This document shows, piece by piece, positions 26,694 through 35,853 of a stretch of 64,000 nucleotides of DNA (positions are counted from its first letter, which is position 1; every line of letters begins with the position of its first letter). The notes under the pieces are model-generated. The model ran no database searches. It had not been told where the DNA came from and saw only the letters and a program-made list of their open reading frames with translations. The DNA is taken from assembly GCA_007118495.1 (NCBI GenBank), contig SKRM01000011.1:45541-109540 (forward strand), read 5' to 3'. Both the position numbers and the translations under genes were made by a program. Source of the DNA: Bacteroidales bacterium. Its GTDB lineage: Bacteria; Bacteroidota; Bacteroidia; Bacteroidales; UBA7960.

Positions 26694-28646
26694 ATGTACG
26701 ACATCGTAGAATTAAACAGCAAGCTCTTACCAGAGCTTAAAGAGATAGCCAAGGGATTGGATATCAAAAAAGTAGATTCTTATAAAAAACAGGACCTTAT
26801 TTATAAAATTTTGGACGCACAGGCACTGAATCCAAGCCCTGTAAAAGAGCCCAGAGTCGAGAAGCAACAAGACCGAAGGCCTGGCCGTCCACGCAAGCGA
26901 ATACCTGCAGGTACTTCAACTGACAGGACAGGCAAGGATCAGGCCGAAAAACCAAGGCAGCAAGTTGAGAAGCCAAAGCAGCAAGGCGAACATCCAAAGC
27001 AGCAGGGCGAAAAACCAAAGCAGCAAGGCGAACAACCAAAGCAGCAGGGCGAAGACCCGAGGCAACAAAGTGAAAAGCCAAAGCAGCAGGGCGAACACCC
27101 GAGGCAACAAAGTGAAAAGCCAAAGGAAAAGTCAGAGCCCATGAACAAGCCCACTGAATCGCCTGTCCAGGAAATCAAGCCCAAGACAGACGATGACCAG
27201 CGCCAGAAACAAGCTGTACCGCAAACTGATACCAGAGACTCCGGGCATAAGACAAAGCAGGATCATAATCAGCGGCAAAAACCGCACAGACAACATGATA
27301 AGCGTAATCAACAGCAGACAAAAACCGGCCTGGCACAGGACAAACAGACAGGCAGGCCTGTAGATCAAACTGAAAAGCCTGAAAATATAAACAAGCGAGC
27401 CGATACAGAAAACAGACAGGATAAAGAACCTAAAACGCCACAAACGGAGCAGCAAACCAAAGAGGGAAAAGAAATCATCCAGAAGCCCAAGGGTTTTGAT
27501 CGCCGTACAGGTGATCCTGTATATGAGTTTGATGGTATCATCAACGCTGAGGGTGTTTTAGAGATTATGCCCGACGGATATGGATTCTTGCGGTCATCTG
27601 ACTACAATTACCTGAACTCACCCGATGATATTTATGTTTCGCAAAGCCAGATCAAACTTTTTGGTCTGAAAACCGGTGACACAGTAAAAGGTGGTATTCG
27701 CCCACCCAAAGAGAATGAGAAATACTTCCCCCTGATAAAAGTTGAACTAATCAATGGTCGGGTTCCTGCCGAAGTACGCGACAGGGTTCCATTTGACTTT
27801 TTAACTCCCTTATTTCCTGATGAAAAATTTAAAATCACGGGGCACAAGCAGGCTACGCTTTCTACGCGAATTATTGACATGTTCGCGCCCATTGGAAAGG
27901 GACAACGCGGGCTTATTGTCGCCCAGCCTAAAACCGGTAAAACCATTTTGCTACAGGAAATAGCAAACGCCATTGCGGCAAATCACCCTGAGGTTTACCT
28001 CATCGTCTTGCTGATTGATGAAAGACCAGAAGAAGTAACGGAAATGGCCAGAAATGTTCGTGCAGAAGTTGTCTCATCAACATTTGACGAACCGGCTGAA
28101 AGGCATGTAAAAGTGGCAAGTATCGTGCTTGAGAAAGCCAAACGGATGGTTGAGTGCGGACATGATGTGGTCATACTCCTTGACAGTATCACCCGCCTGG
28201 CCAGAGCATTCAACACAGTTTCACCTGCATCAGGAAAAGTTCTGTCGGGTGGTGTGGATGCCAATGCCCTTCACAAACCTAAACGTTTCTTCGGAGCAGC
28301 CAGGAACATTGAAAATGGCGGTTCGCTGTCAATTATAGCGACTGCATTGATTGACACAGGGTCAAAAATGGACGAAGTTATCTTTGAGGAGTTCAAGGGG
28401 ACAGGAAACATGGAACTGCAGCTTGATCGCCGTTTATCAAACAAGCGGATATTCCCATCAATCGACATTGTTGCATCAGGTACCCGTCGCGAAGACCTCC
28501 TGCTGCACAGAGAAATGATGAACAGGATTTGGGTATTGCGTAAATTCATTGCAGACATGACTCCCCTTGAAGCCATGGAGTTTCTTTTGGAACGGATCAG
28601 GCACACCCAGGACAATGAGGAATTCCTCATGTCAATGAATGGATAA
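26694..28646 (+). CDS. rho: Transcription termination factor Rho with long disordered insert
   Basis: Rho is the hexameric ATP-dependent RNA helicase that ends transcription. The 650-aa product starts at [19 protein letters not shown]; an in-frame TTG 21 bp upstream is less likely. Order: N-terminal Rho domain (about 1-45), a charged Q/K/P-rich low-complexity insert (about 46-270), the OB-fold RNA-binding domain (about 286-360, [14 protein letters not shown]), then the ATPase with Walker A at 410-417 (AQPKTGKT, K416), [13 protein letters not shown], and [12 protein letters not shown]. coli Rho is about 420 aa; the excess is the insert. Inside it, residues 87-142 are eight heptads of the type PKQQGEx. 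The insert is predicted disordered. Rho of Bacteroides thetaiotaomicron has a comparable region reported to drive phase separation. Confidence 0.96.
   Translation: MYDIVELNSKLLPELKEIAKGLDIKKVDSYKKQDLIYKILDAQALNPSPVKEPRVEKQQDRRPGRPRKRIPAGTSTDRTGKDQAEKPRQQVEKPKQQGEHPKQQGEKPKQQGEQPKQQGEDPRQQSEKPKQQGEHPRQQSEKPKEKSEPMNKPTESPVQEIKPKTDDDQRQKQAVPQTDTRDSGHKTKQDHNQRQKPHRQHDKRNQQQTKTGLAQDKQTGRPVDQTEKPENINKRADTENRQDKEPKTPQTEQQTKEGKEIIQKPKGFDRRTGDPVYEFDGIINAEGVLEIMPDGYGFLRSSDYNYLNSPDDIYVSQSQIKLFGLKTGDTVKGGIRPPKENEKYFPLIKVELINGRVPAEVRDRVPFDFLTPLFPDEKFKITGHKQATLSTRIIDMFAPIGKGQRGLIVAQPKTGKTILLQEIANAIAANHPEVYLIVLLIDERPEEVTEMARNVRAEVVSSTFDEPAERHVKVASIVLEKAKRMVECGHDVVILLDSITRLARAFNTVSPASGKVLSGGVDANALHKPKRFFGAARNIENGGSLSIIATALIDTGSKMDEVIFEEFKGTGNMELQLDRRLSNKRIFPSIDIVASGTRREDLLLHREMMNRIWVLRKFIADMTPLEAMEFLLERIRHTQDNEEFLMSMNG
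26952..27119 (+). repeat. Eight 21-bp repeat units inside rho
   Basis: The stretch encodes eight seven-residue units P-(K/R)-Q-Q-(G/S/V)-E-x in tandem, with near-identical codons, followed by one degenerate unit. Unit length is a multiple of three, so gain or loss of a unit by slippage keeps the frame and changes insert length by 7 residues. Confidence 0.85.
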
Positions 28647-28681
28647 AAAAGAAAGCTGCCCTAGCGCAGCTTTCTTTTTTT
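28645..28681. terminator. Shared bidirectional terminator of rho and copA
   Basis: GAAAGCTGC (28651-28659) pairs with GCAGCTTTC (28666-28674) around a 6-nt loop, flanked by an A-run and a T-run. It ends rho on the plus strand and the ATPase gene on the minus strand, and overlaps the last codons of the latter. Confidence 0.85.
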
Positions 28682-30787
28682 AAGTCTGAGTGAATTCAGT
28701 ACCACAATAATATCTGAAGCAGCCATTGCACCCGCCGCAACAATGGGGGTCAACAAGCCTATCATGGCCAGGGGGATGGCGGCGACATTATAAAAGAAAG
28801 CCCAAAACAGGTTTTCCTTTACGGTACGCAGGGTGGTTCTGGTGGCTACAAATGCTTTCTCGAGCAGATTGAGGTCACCCTTTAAAAGAATAACTTCGGC
28901 CGATTTAACAGCCACCTGCGTAGCATCGCTCATACTTACACCCACATAAGCGCGGGCAAGTGCAGGTGCATCGTTTACCCCATCACCTATCATGGCAACT
29001 TTTCTTCCTTCAGCCGATAGCCTGTCGATCACTTCAAGCTTCATGGCCGGCATCTGCTCTGCATATACCTCATCAATACCAATGCTGGCTGCTATGACAT
29101 CACAGCGCTGCTGACGGTCACCACTTAACATGACTATTCGTATTCCTTTGCGTTTTAGCCTTGCAATAGTTTCTGCAGCACCTGGTTTCAGTTCATCGTC
29201 CAGGTCAAGCACCGCGATCAGCTGATCATTCATAAGCAGGTAAACATTGTGGCTGTCATCAGAGGTAAGGTGTGAGGCAATCCGGAACGATCCGGCAATA
29301 AACACATTCCCCTCTTTGTCAACAGCTTCAACACCAAGGCCTTTTTGTTCGTTTACCTGCTCAAAACGTATTTCTCCTGCACCCTTGAAGTACTGTGTAA
29401 TAGCTTTTGCAATAGGGTGAGAAGAATGCTTTTCAAGACTATAGAATACACTGCGGACACTTTCTTCAGTTTTTCCGAAGCAAGTCAGATTCCTGATCCG
29501 GAATTGACCGGTGGTGAGGGTTCCGGTCTTGTCAAAGACCATTGTATCAACTGCTGCAAATTTGTCAATGGCAGTTCCACCTTTAATTAGAATACCATTT
29601 TTTGCCGACCGCCCTATCCCCACCACTACAGCAGTAGGAATCGCCAGGCCCAGTGCACATGGACATGCTATCACAAGCACTGCAATGCCCCGCATGAGAG
29701 AATCCCTGAACGGAAGTTCTGTTCCGACAAACCAATAACCAATGGTTAACAAGGCAAGCATGACCACAACCGGAACAAAAATCTGACTTATCTTATCGGC
29801 CAGGTTCTGCAGTTTAGGTTTATCCCTCTGTGCCTCTCTGACCAATTCAATGATCTGCGCAAGAACCGTATCCTTACCTGTGGCAGTGGCAACCACCTTC
29901 ATAGTGCCTGATAAAAGTACTGTACCACCAACTACCTTGTCACCTTTTTGCTTTTCAACGGGTATGCTTTCTCCTGAAATTATACCCTCATCCACACTGC
30001 CGCTGCCCCAGTAAACCTCACCATCAACAGGAATTTTATCACCAGTATTAACAAGTACCCGCTGCCCCTTTTCCAATAGTGATGCATCAACTTCTTCAAC
30101 ATATTCCTGACCTTCATGCATTTCTGAAGTTATGAGTCGGGCCGTATTATTCTGAAGCCGGGCCAGATCATCAATGGCTGAAGAAGTTTTCTTTACTGAG
30201 CGGTGCTCAAGCATATTTCCAAAAAGAACAATAGAAATAATACTCGCTGATGTTTCATAAAACATATAATCATGGCCCAATCCGTAGATGGTTCCAATAA
30301 GGCTGTATATAAATGCTGCTGTACTGCCAAGAAAGATGAGCACATCCATATTGGTCACTCCTGCTCGTAAGCTGAACCAGGCACTGCGGCCAAAATGCCA
30401 GAATCCCACTGCAAACACCGGGATGGTCAACGCAAGCTGGAAGAGATCATTGTGCAGAAAGTCAATCGGGATGAACATGGCCAAAACCAGTGGAATGGTA
30501 AAAATGACCGTGAACCAAAATTTTTTTTCAATGGGGGCCAGACCTTTTTTTTCTTCCATATCGGCAGATCTTTCAGCAACAGTATATCCCAGTTCTCCAA
30601 TTCTTTTCAGTGCTCTGGGTAACATATTATCATCACCCGTAGAAAAACTCACCTCTCCTGAAGTAAAATCAACCTGAACCTCGCCAAATCCCTCTTTTTC
30701 AAGACTGCGCTGAATTCCAAGTGCACAATTGGTGCAAGTCATCCCCTCAACCTTGTAGGTATATGTTTTGAATAGTTTACCAGACAT
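28661..30787 (-). CDS. copA: Copper-translocating P-type ATPase
   Basis: CopA exports Cu+ from the cytoplasm using ATP. The 708-aa protein has one N-terminal heavy-metal domain (GMTCTNC, C18 and C21), eight membrane helices, the transmembrane CPC motif (C375-P-C377 in ACPCALGLAIPT), the phosphorylated Asp (D419 in DKTGTLT), a SHPIAKAI nucleotide-binding segment and GDGVNDAPAL. Only one metal-binding domain is present. The C-terminal codons lie inside the terminator shared with rho. No copper chaperone or CsoR-type regulator is seen next to it. Confidence 0.93.
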   Translation of the reverse strand: MSGKLFKTYTYKVEGMTCTNCALGIQRSLEKEGFGEVQVDFTSGEVSFSTGDDNMLPRALKRIGELGYTVAERSADMEEKKGLAPIEKKFWFTVIFTIPLVLAMFIPIDFLHNDLFQLALTIPVFAVGFWHFGRSAWFSLRAGVTNMDVLIFLGSTAAFIYSLIGTIYGLGHDYMFYETSASIISIVLFGNMLEHRSVKKTSSAIDDLARLQNNTARLITSEMHEGQEYVEEVDASLLEKGQRVLVNTGDKIPVDGEVYWGSGSVDEGIISGESIPVEKQKGDKVVGGTVLLSGTMKVVATATGKDTVLAQIIELVREAQRDKPKLQNLADKISQIFVPVVVMLALLTIGYWFVGTELPFRDSLMRGIAVLVIACPCALGLAIPTAVVVGIGRSAKNGILIKGGTAIDKFAAVDTMVFDKTGTLTTGQFRIRNLTCFGKTEESVRSVFYSLEKHSSHPIAKAITQYFKGAGEIRFEQVNEQKGLGVEAVDKEGNVFIAGSFRIASHLTSDDSHNVYLLMNDQLIAVLDLDDELKPGAAETIARLKRKGIRIVMLSGDRQQRCDVIAASIGIDEVYAEQMPAMKLEVIDRLSAEGRKVAMIGDGVNDAPALARAYVGVSMSDATQVAVKSAEVILLKGDLNLLEKAFVATRTTLRTVKENLFWAFFYNVAAIPLAMIGLLTPIVAAGAMAASDIIVVLNSLRLKKRKLR

Positions 30788-30909
30788 AACTCAGAAATGT
30801 ATTTATAACATAAAAGACACCTCCAATAGAAACACGCAACAGTTACCAAAGTTCATCCTGAAAAGACAAACAAAGGCTGTTGTATGAAATGTTGGTGTGC
30901 AAATAATAT

Positions 30910-31323
30910 TTATTCTCCCACCAAAGTCAGGGTGAGTTTTCTTCTCCCCCCATTATCTCTGAATTCACATAGAAAAATACCTTGCCATGTCCCCAGGCTG
31001 ATCTTGCCTTTTTTGACAGGGATGCTGAGGGAGACACCGCTGATGGCTGATTTAATATGTGCAGGCATATCGTCGCTGCCCTCCATAGTGTGGGTGTAAT
31101 AATCCATATTTTCAGGTGCAAGAACATTGAAACTGCTTTCAAGGTCTGCCCTTACTGAAGGATCTGCATTTTCGTTTATCATGAGGCCAGCTGACGTATG
31201 GTGTATAAATATGTGCAAAAGGCCTTTTTCTGGCAGTTTACCCAGACAATCAAATATGTGCCTGGTTATCAAGTGGAACCCACGCCGAAACGGAGGAAGC
31301 TGTAAATCATATTGTTGAATCAT
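30910..31323 (-). CDS. yjbQ: YjbQ family protein (UPF0047)
   Basis: The 137-aa protein has the UPF0047/YjbQ motifs: HIFIHHTSAGLMINENADPSVRADLE, MEGSDDMPAHIKSAISG, and SLGTWQGIFLCEFRD. E. coli YjbQ has been linked to thiamine-phosphate synthase-like activity, though its physiological role is uncertain. Histidines 41 and 42 of the HHTS motif are conserved and probably in the active site. It is upstream of copA on the same strand with 122 bp between, so co-transcription is possible but not clear. Confidence 0.92.
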   Translation of the reverse strand: MIQQYDLQLPPFRRGFHLITRHIFDCLGKLPEKGLLHIFIHHTSAGLMINENADPSVRADLESSFNVLAPENMDYYTHTMEGSDDMPAHIKSAISGVSLSIPVKKGKISLGTWQGIFLCEFRDNGGRRKLTLTLVGE

Positions 31324-31370
31324 TATTTTTTTTGATAAAGTTACACTTTTTTAAAAAAAATGTTAAAATA

Positions 31371-31402
31371 TTTGGACTACGATTTTCTTCGTATTATATT
31401 TG
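31371..31402 (+). promoter_or_regulatory. Promoter of the BlaI-M56 operon
   Basis: TTTGG (31371-31375) and TATATTTG (31395-31402) are spaced by 19 bp and match the Bacteroidota elements. The -7 element sits between the two dyad operators. Confidence 0.75.
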
Positions 31403-31419
31403 CTACGAAGTTCGTCGTA
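31378..31419. promoter_or_regulatory. Pair of TACGA-N6-TCGTA operators
   Basis: Two dyads of identical form, TACGA-N6-TCGTA, occupy 31378-31393 and 31404-31419, with centres 26 bp apart and the -7 element between them. BlaI/MecI repressors bind TACA/TGTA-type dyads, so these are the likely binding sites of the gene that follows, giving autorepression. Confidence 0.75.
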
Positions 31420-31435
31420 CTAAAGACACAAAAGA

Positions 31436-31813
31436 ATGAGCCAAAAAAGAAAATACCAGCCTACAGAAAGTGAACTTGAAATCCTTAATGTATTGTGGGA
31501 TAAGCGTTCTGCAACAGTACGTGAAGTTTTTGAAGCATTGACCGGCAATCGCAATACCGGCTATACAACTACCTTGAAAACCATGCAGATTATGACAGAA
31601 AAAGGTCTGCTGACAAGGGATACCAGCAGCAGAACACATATTTATTTACCTGCGGTAAGCAAAGAACAAACCCAGCAGCATTTCATCAACAAAATGGTGA
31701 ATGGTCTTTTTGATGGTTCGCCCGGACGCCTTGTAATGGGTGCACTCGATAACAAAAAACTATCCAAAGACGAACTGGAAGAAATCCAGAATTATCTCAA
31801 ACAATTTGAATAG
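31436..31813 (+). CDS. BlaI/MecI/CopY family transcriptional repressor
   Basis: The 125-aa protein is a winged-helix repressor of the BlaI type: QPTESELEILNVLWDKRSATVREVFEAL, YTTTLKTMQIMTEKGLL and a C-terminal dimerisation region. In the classic system the repressor is cleaved after a partner M56 protease senses a beta-lactam. Here the partner follows 8 bp downstream, but no beta-lactamase gene is present, so the regulon and signal are unknown. Two dyad operators lie upstream. Confidence 0.94.
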   Translation: MSQKRKYQPTESELEILNVLWDKRSATVREVFEALTGNRNTGYTTTLKTMQIMTEKGLLTRDTSSRTHIYLPAVSKEQTQQHFINKMVNGLFDGSPGRLVMGALDNKKLSKDELEEIQNYLKQFE

Positions 31814-31821
31814 CGATCAAC

Positions 31822-33582
31822 ATGGGTATCACTGAACACATTGCACATCCATTTATCAATGCGCTGGGATGGACCTTGCTGCACAGCCTCTGGCAAATAT
31901 TGCTCATTACTGTTTTATGGAGGCTGGCTATGGCTATCACCACAAAAAGCACGGCATCACTCCGCTATAGGCTAACATTATGGGCTATGCTGGCAATACC
32001 AGTTTCTTTTGTCTACACATTTACCCGGCAGTATACTCTGTACACACAAGCACGCCAAATTGTGTCACTTGAGTTTGAGACCATGGAGTGGATGGTGTCA
32101 CCCGGTACACAGTCGTTTTATTTGCTCGACAGAACTCAGCCTTTTGCACTCCAGCAATTAGATGCCTATACACCTTACATATTCTGGATATATATAACAG
32201 GGCTTCTTATTGTATCACTGCTGGCCATTCTTGATTATACAAGGATTTTCAGCCTGAAAAGAAAAGGATTAAAACCCCTGCCCGATCAGTGGCAGCAAAG
32301 GATATCATCGCTCATCGAAACGAGCAAGCTTAGCCGAAAAGTTAAAATTTGGCTTTCTGCCAGAGTTGAGGTAGCTATGGTAGTTGGGTTTTTTAAACCA
32401 GTCATCCTGCTCCCCCTGGCAATGCTTTCGTCCATGACCACCGAACAGGTAGAATCAATTATACTCCATGAACTTTGCCATATTCGTCGAAATGATCATT
32501 ATATCAACGCTCTGCAAACCCTGCTTGAGATTGCCTTTTTTTACCATCCGGGCATATGGCTTATAAGCCGCAGAATCAGGCAGGAAAGAGAGCAATGCGT
32601 TGATGAATGGGTGGTTGGCATAACCGGGAACCCTGTAAGCTATGCAAGGGCACTGGTAAGCCTTGAAGAAAATCGCAGCGCAGCGGCTCCGCAACCAGCC
32701 CTGGCTGCAACCCAATCAAATAGTCAGTTATTAATTCGTATTAAACACATGATGACCATGAAAACAAGAAAATTCCATGCTGGCCAGAAACTGGCCGCCA
32801 TGATGGCCATTTTGGCCGCTTTCGCATCTGTTGCCTGGGTTAGTCCATCAAGAACCATCGACCTCCAGCAACTTTCTACCGATCATTCTCCCGATTACCA
32901 AGAATCACGACCTTCATTTGACCTTGCAACCATGCTCAAAGAAGAAGTGGCTCCTGACACACCCCCCGCCTTAAACAATCCTGAAATGGAAAAAAGTGAA
33001 CCCAAATCGCTTCGTCTTCTCGACGGTACCGTGATCCAATGGCAGGATATAAGTCAGCAAAACCGAAAGGAGCTGGAGAGGGCCATTGAAGAGGCCCGGA
33101 TTACCATCGAACGCGAAGTAATGGACAGGTTCAAATCAGAAGAATTCAGGCGTGAAATGCAGAAAGCCAGTGAGACATACCAAAAAGCCATGGAGGAAGT
33201 GATGGAACAGTTTAACCACGAGGAGTTCAAACGGGAAATGGACAAATTGGGAGAAGAGCTCCAGAAAGCCATGAAGCAGGTTGAACAGGAATTTCGCATC
33301 GAAGAGTTTCATGAGCGCAGAAATGAAATGTCAGCCGCTTTCCAGAAAATGGCTGAAGAACTCAGAAAGCAGTTTCAGGGAGAAGAATTTCAGAACAAAA
33401 TGCGATCTATTGGAGAAACACACAGACAAACCATGGAAGAGTTAAAAGACCTGTATGATATGGATGCATTTCATCAGGAAATGAACAAGGCCATGGAAGA
33501 TCTCAGAAAAGCCATGGATACTCTCAGAAAAATTGACTGGGAAGAAGTAAAAAGGCAAGAAGAAGAAAAGCAGAACAAGTAA
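31822..33582 (+). CDS. BlaR1-like M56 metallopeptidase with a 27-aa repeat tail
   Basis: The 586-aa protein has membrane helices near the N-terminus and a cytoplasmic zinc-protease domain with HELCH (H216, E217, H220) followed by IRRNDHYINAL and EQCVDEWV, the M56 signature. A further helix (about residues 328-345) leads to an outer segment. The penicillin-sensor domain of BlaR1 is absent. Residues 437-571 instead form five tandem repeats of exactly 27 residues (start FKSEEFRREMQKASE), charged and helical, probably coiled coil. It likely senses an envelope signal and cleaves the BlaI partner; the repeat tail is predicted outside the membrane, which would make it the sensor. Confidence 0.9.
   Translation: MGITEHIAHPFINALGWTLLHSLWQILLITVLWRLAMAITTKSTASLRYRLTLWAMLAIPVSFVYTFTRQYTLYTQARQIVSLEFETMEWMVSPGTQSFYLLDRTQPFALQQLDAYTPYIFWIYITGLLIVSLLAILDYTRIFSLKRKGLKPLPDQWQQRISSLIETSKLSRKVKIWLSARVEVAMVVGFFKPVILLPLAMLSSMTTEQVESIILHELCHIRRNDHYINALQTLLEIAFFYHPGIWLISRRIRQEREQCVDEWVVGITGNPVSYARALVSLEENRSAAAPQPALAATQSNSQLLIRIKHMMTMKTRKFHAGQKLAAMMAILAAFASVAWVSPSRTIDLQQLSTDHSPDYQESRPSFDLATMLKEEVAPDTPPALNNPEMEKSEPKSLRLLDGTVIQWQDISQQNRKELERAIEEARITIEREVMDRFKSEEFRREMQKASETYQKAMEEVMEQFNHEEFKREMDKLGEELQKAMKQVEQEFRIEEFHERRNEMSAAFQKMAEELRKQFQGEEFQNKMRSIGETHRQTMEELKDLYDMDAFHQEMNKAMEDLRKAMDTLRKIDWEEVKRQEEEKQNK
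33130..33534 (+). repeat. Five 81-bp tandem repeats encoding the M56 tail
   Basis: The stretch encodes five units of 27 residues beginning FKSEEF, FNHEEF, FRIEEF, FQGEEF and YDMDAF. Alignment needs no gaps. DNA identity is lower than protein pattern conservation, so the duplications are old. Confidence 0.85.
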
Positions 33583-33600
33583 TTGGTACTATTTGCAGAA

Positions 33601-33639
33601 AGTCTCCCCAGACATGGCCTGGGGAGACTTTTTATTTTT
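33601..33639 (+). terminator. Intrinsic terminator after the M56 gene
   Basis: AGTCTCCCCA (33601-33610) and TGGGGAGACT (33620-33629) form a perfect 10-bp stem around a 9-nt loop, followed by a T-rich tract. Confidence 0.9.
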
Positions 33640-33670
33640 CCGTTTCAGGGTGGGCAGCGTTCAATACAGC

Positions 33671-34672
33671 CTATGAGCCAAGAGTGGCTACCATAACTGC
33701 CTTGATGGTATGCAGACGGTTTTCGGCCTGATCAAATACCACAGAGTGATCTGATTCAAACACTTCTTCAACCACTTCCATCCCATCCAATCCGAACTTC
33801 TGGAAAATGTCTTCACCGATAGAGGTTTCACGGTTATGAAAAGCCGGCAAACAATGCAGGAACTTTACCTTGGGGTTGCCTGTTTTCCGAACCACATCCA
33901 TATTAATCTGGTATGGTTTCAGCAAAGCAATGCGCTCTTTCCACACCTCTTCGGGCTCACCCATTGAAACCCAAACATCTGTGTATAAAAAGTCGGCTCC
34001 TTTTACGGCTTCATCCACATCTTCAGTAATGGTAATCTTTGCTCCGGTCTCTTTGGCTATTTCACGGCATTGCGCCACCAAATCATCACTGGGCTGAACT
34101 GATTTCGGCGCAGCAGCACGGAAATCCACACCCATTTTGGCGGCCCCTACCAGCAAAGAATTACCCATATTGTTGCGCGCATCGCCCAGATAGCAGAATG
34201 ATACCTGGTGCAAAGGCTTATCACAATGTTCCATCATGGTTAAAAAATCAGCCAGAATCTGGGTGGGGTGAAATTCGTTGGTCAATCCGTTCCATACCGG
34301 AACCCCTGCGTAAGCAGCCAATTCTTCAACCGTTGTCTGTGCAAAACCGCGGTATTCGATACCATCATACATTCTTCCCAACACCCTAGCCGTATCTTTC
34401 ATCGATTCTTTTTTGCCAATCTGGCTACCGGTGGGGCCGAGATAAGTTACCTGGGCACCCTGATCAAAGGCAGCCACCTCAAATGCACATCGGGTACGGG
34501 TAGAATCTTTTTCAAAGATCAGGGCAATGTTCTTGCCTTTAAGTTTTTGCTGCTCATAGCCTCCATATTTGGCTTTTTTAAGATCGGTTGAAAGATCCAA
34601 TAAAAACTTGATTTCTTTCGGAGTAAAGTCAAGCAACTTTACAAAGCTTCTGTTTCTGAGATTGAATGCCAT
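33671..34672 (-). CDS. arcB: Ornithine carbamoyltransferase, catabolic (ArcB-type)
   Basis: The enzyme interconverts ornithine plus carbamoyl phosphate and citrulline plus phosphate. The 333-aa protein has the carbamoyl-phosphate site STRTR (S57-R61), [15 protein letters not shown], and the ornithine-binding HCLPAFH with its Cys. The adjacent carbamate kinase gene, 50 bp upstream on the same strand, indicates the arginine-deiminase direction: citrulline phosphorolysis to carbamoyl phosphate. Sequence alone does not separate catabolic from anabolic forms. Arginine deiminase (arcA) and an antiporter (arcD) are not in the window. Confidence 0.93.
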   Translation of the reverse strand: MAFNLRNRSFVKLLDFTPKEIKFLLDLSTDLKKAKYGGYEQQKLKGKNIALIFEKDSTRTRCAFEVAAFDQGAQVTYLGPTGSQIGKKESMKDTARVLGRMYDGIEYRGFAQTTVEELAAYAGVPVWNGLTNEFHPTQILADFLTMMEHCDKPLHQVSFCYLGDARNNMGNSLLVGAAKMGVDFRAAAPKSVQPSDDLVAQCREIAKETGAKITITEDVDEAVKGADFLYTDVWVSMGEPEEVWKERIALLKPYQINMDVVRKTGNPKVKFLHCLPAFHNRETSIGEDIFQKFGLDGMEVVEEVFESDHSVVFDQAENRLHTIKAVMVATLGS

Positions 34673-34722
34673 TTTTTTTCTCCTCTTTGGTTTGAATGTA
34701 CAAGAAATAAATATTTATAATA

Positions 34723-35664
34723 TCAGGGAATGATGATGGTGCCTCCCCCGGGGCTGCTGAGTTGCTCAGCTGTCGTGATAATGGCGTCTTTGCCACCATT
34801 TTCAACAAATTCAACACATGCCCTGACCTTGGGCGCCATACTCCCTTCGGTAAACTGACCGTCATGTAAGTGCTTTTTCATTTCTTCCACACTTACCCGG
34901 CCCAACTTCTGTTCACCAGGCTGGTGAAAGTTAATAAAAACATTGGAAACATCTGTCAGGACACAAAATTCATCAGCCTTTATCTTTGTAGCTAACATTG
35001 AAGATGCCAGGTCTTTGTCGATAACTGCATCAATACCCACCATTTTGCCTTTTTCATCAATGTAAGCGGGAATACCACCACCCCCTACGGTAATTACAAT
35101 ATGGCCCTCTCTGGCAAGTTTGTTGACTGACTCCCAATTGGGAATATCCAATGGCCTTGGAGAAGCAACCACCCGACGCCAACCACGCTTGCGGGGGTCT
35201 TCGTGAAACACCCAGCCATTTTCTTCGGTCATATGGTCGGCTTCTTCCTTCTCATAAAACGGGCCAACCGGCTTGGTCGGATTGACAAAAGCCTGGTCTT
35301 GCTTGTCGACAACCACTTGGGTTACAAGGGTTACAATATTACGTTTTATCCCGTTCTCAGCAAGCACATTGCGAAGTTGTTGCTCGATCATAAACCCAAT
35401 AGATCCCTGTGTTTCGGCCACGCAAAAGTCAATGGGCTGTCTTGGCAATCCGTATATTTTATTCCCAGCCTCATGCTGAAGCAGTACATTGCCAACCTGG
35501 GGACCATTTCCATGTCCGATAACCAGGTAGGCACCCTCTTTGATCAAGGGTACGAGATGCTGGCATGTTTCATACACATTTTGCTCCTGTTCATCAATGG
35601 TGCCCATCTGGTCACCCCTGAGCAAGGCATTTCCGCCAAATGCAATAACAGCTAATTTCTTCAT
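34723..35664 (-). CDS. arcC: Carbamate kinase
   Basis: ArcC makes ATP from carbamoyl phosphate and ADP, the last step of the arginine deiminase pathway. The 313-aa protein has the amino-acid-kinase fold motifs IAFGGNALL, VIGHGNGPQVGN, GGGGIPAYIDEKGKMVGIDAVIDKD (split: GGGGIP and VIDKDLASSMLA) and a GSMAPKVRACVEF segment near the end. It is the first gene of an operon with arcB. The 286-bp upstream gap carries inverted repeats that may be regulatory. Confidence 0.94.
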   Translation of the reverse strand: MKKLAVIAFGGNALLRGDQMGTIDEQEQNVYETCQHLVPLIKEGAYLVIGHGNGPQVGNVLLQHEAGNKIYGLPRQPIDFCVAETQGSIGFMIEQQLRNVLAENGIKRNIVTLVTQVVVDKQDQAFVNPTKPVGPFYEKEEADHMTEENGWVFHEDPRKRGWRRVVASPRPLDIPNWESVNKLAREGHIVITVGGGGIPAYIDEKGKMVGIDAVIDKDLASSMLATKIKADEFCVLTDVSNVFINFHQPGEQKLGRVSVEEMKKHLHDGQFTEGSMAPKVRACVEFVENGGKDAIITTAEQLSSPGGGTIIIP

Positions 35665-35699
35665 ACTATAATTTATTACGTGTAACTGTGTATAAATAA

Positions 35700-35852
35700 A
35701 TAATCCTTTGTCAACCTTTTCAGGAAACCAACAGCATTCTTACCCGCAACCCCCTGACAAACAAGGGGCAGACGCTCCGCCTAATTTGGGATGGCCATTA
35801 CGGCCTGGTAAAAAATCCTACTGATCACCATAAAAGTCTGTCAAAGGATTAT
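35700..35852. repeat. 11-bp inverted repeat bracketing the arcC leader
   Basis: ATAATCCTTTG (35700-35710) and its exact reverse complement CAAAGGATTAT (35842-35852) lie 131 bp apart in the gap upstream of arcC. It could be a long-range RNA pairing or a small degenerate element; no target duplication is obvious. Confidence 0.45.
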
Positions 35853-35853
35853 A

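Noticed and set aside
26952..27119. Possible CRISPR array
   Set aside because: The 21-bp units are contiguous, in frame and have no spacers; they encode a protein repeat.
26797..27184. Cys- or Leu-rich reading frames opposite the rho insert
   Set aside because: They are antisense to the heptad repeat DNA of rho; their periodic composition is a mirror of that repeat, and they have no promoter or independent homology.
33671..34672. Assignment as argF (biosynthetic)
   Set aside because: Adjacent carbamate kinase indicates the catabolic direction, and no other arginine biosynthesis gene is present in the window.
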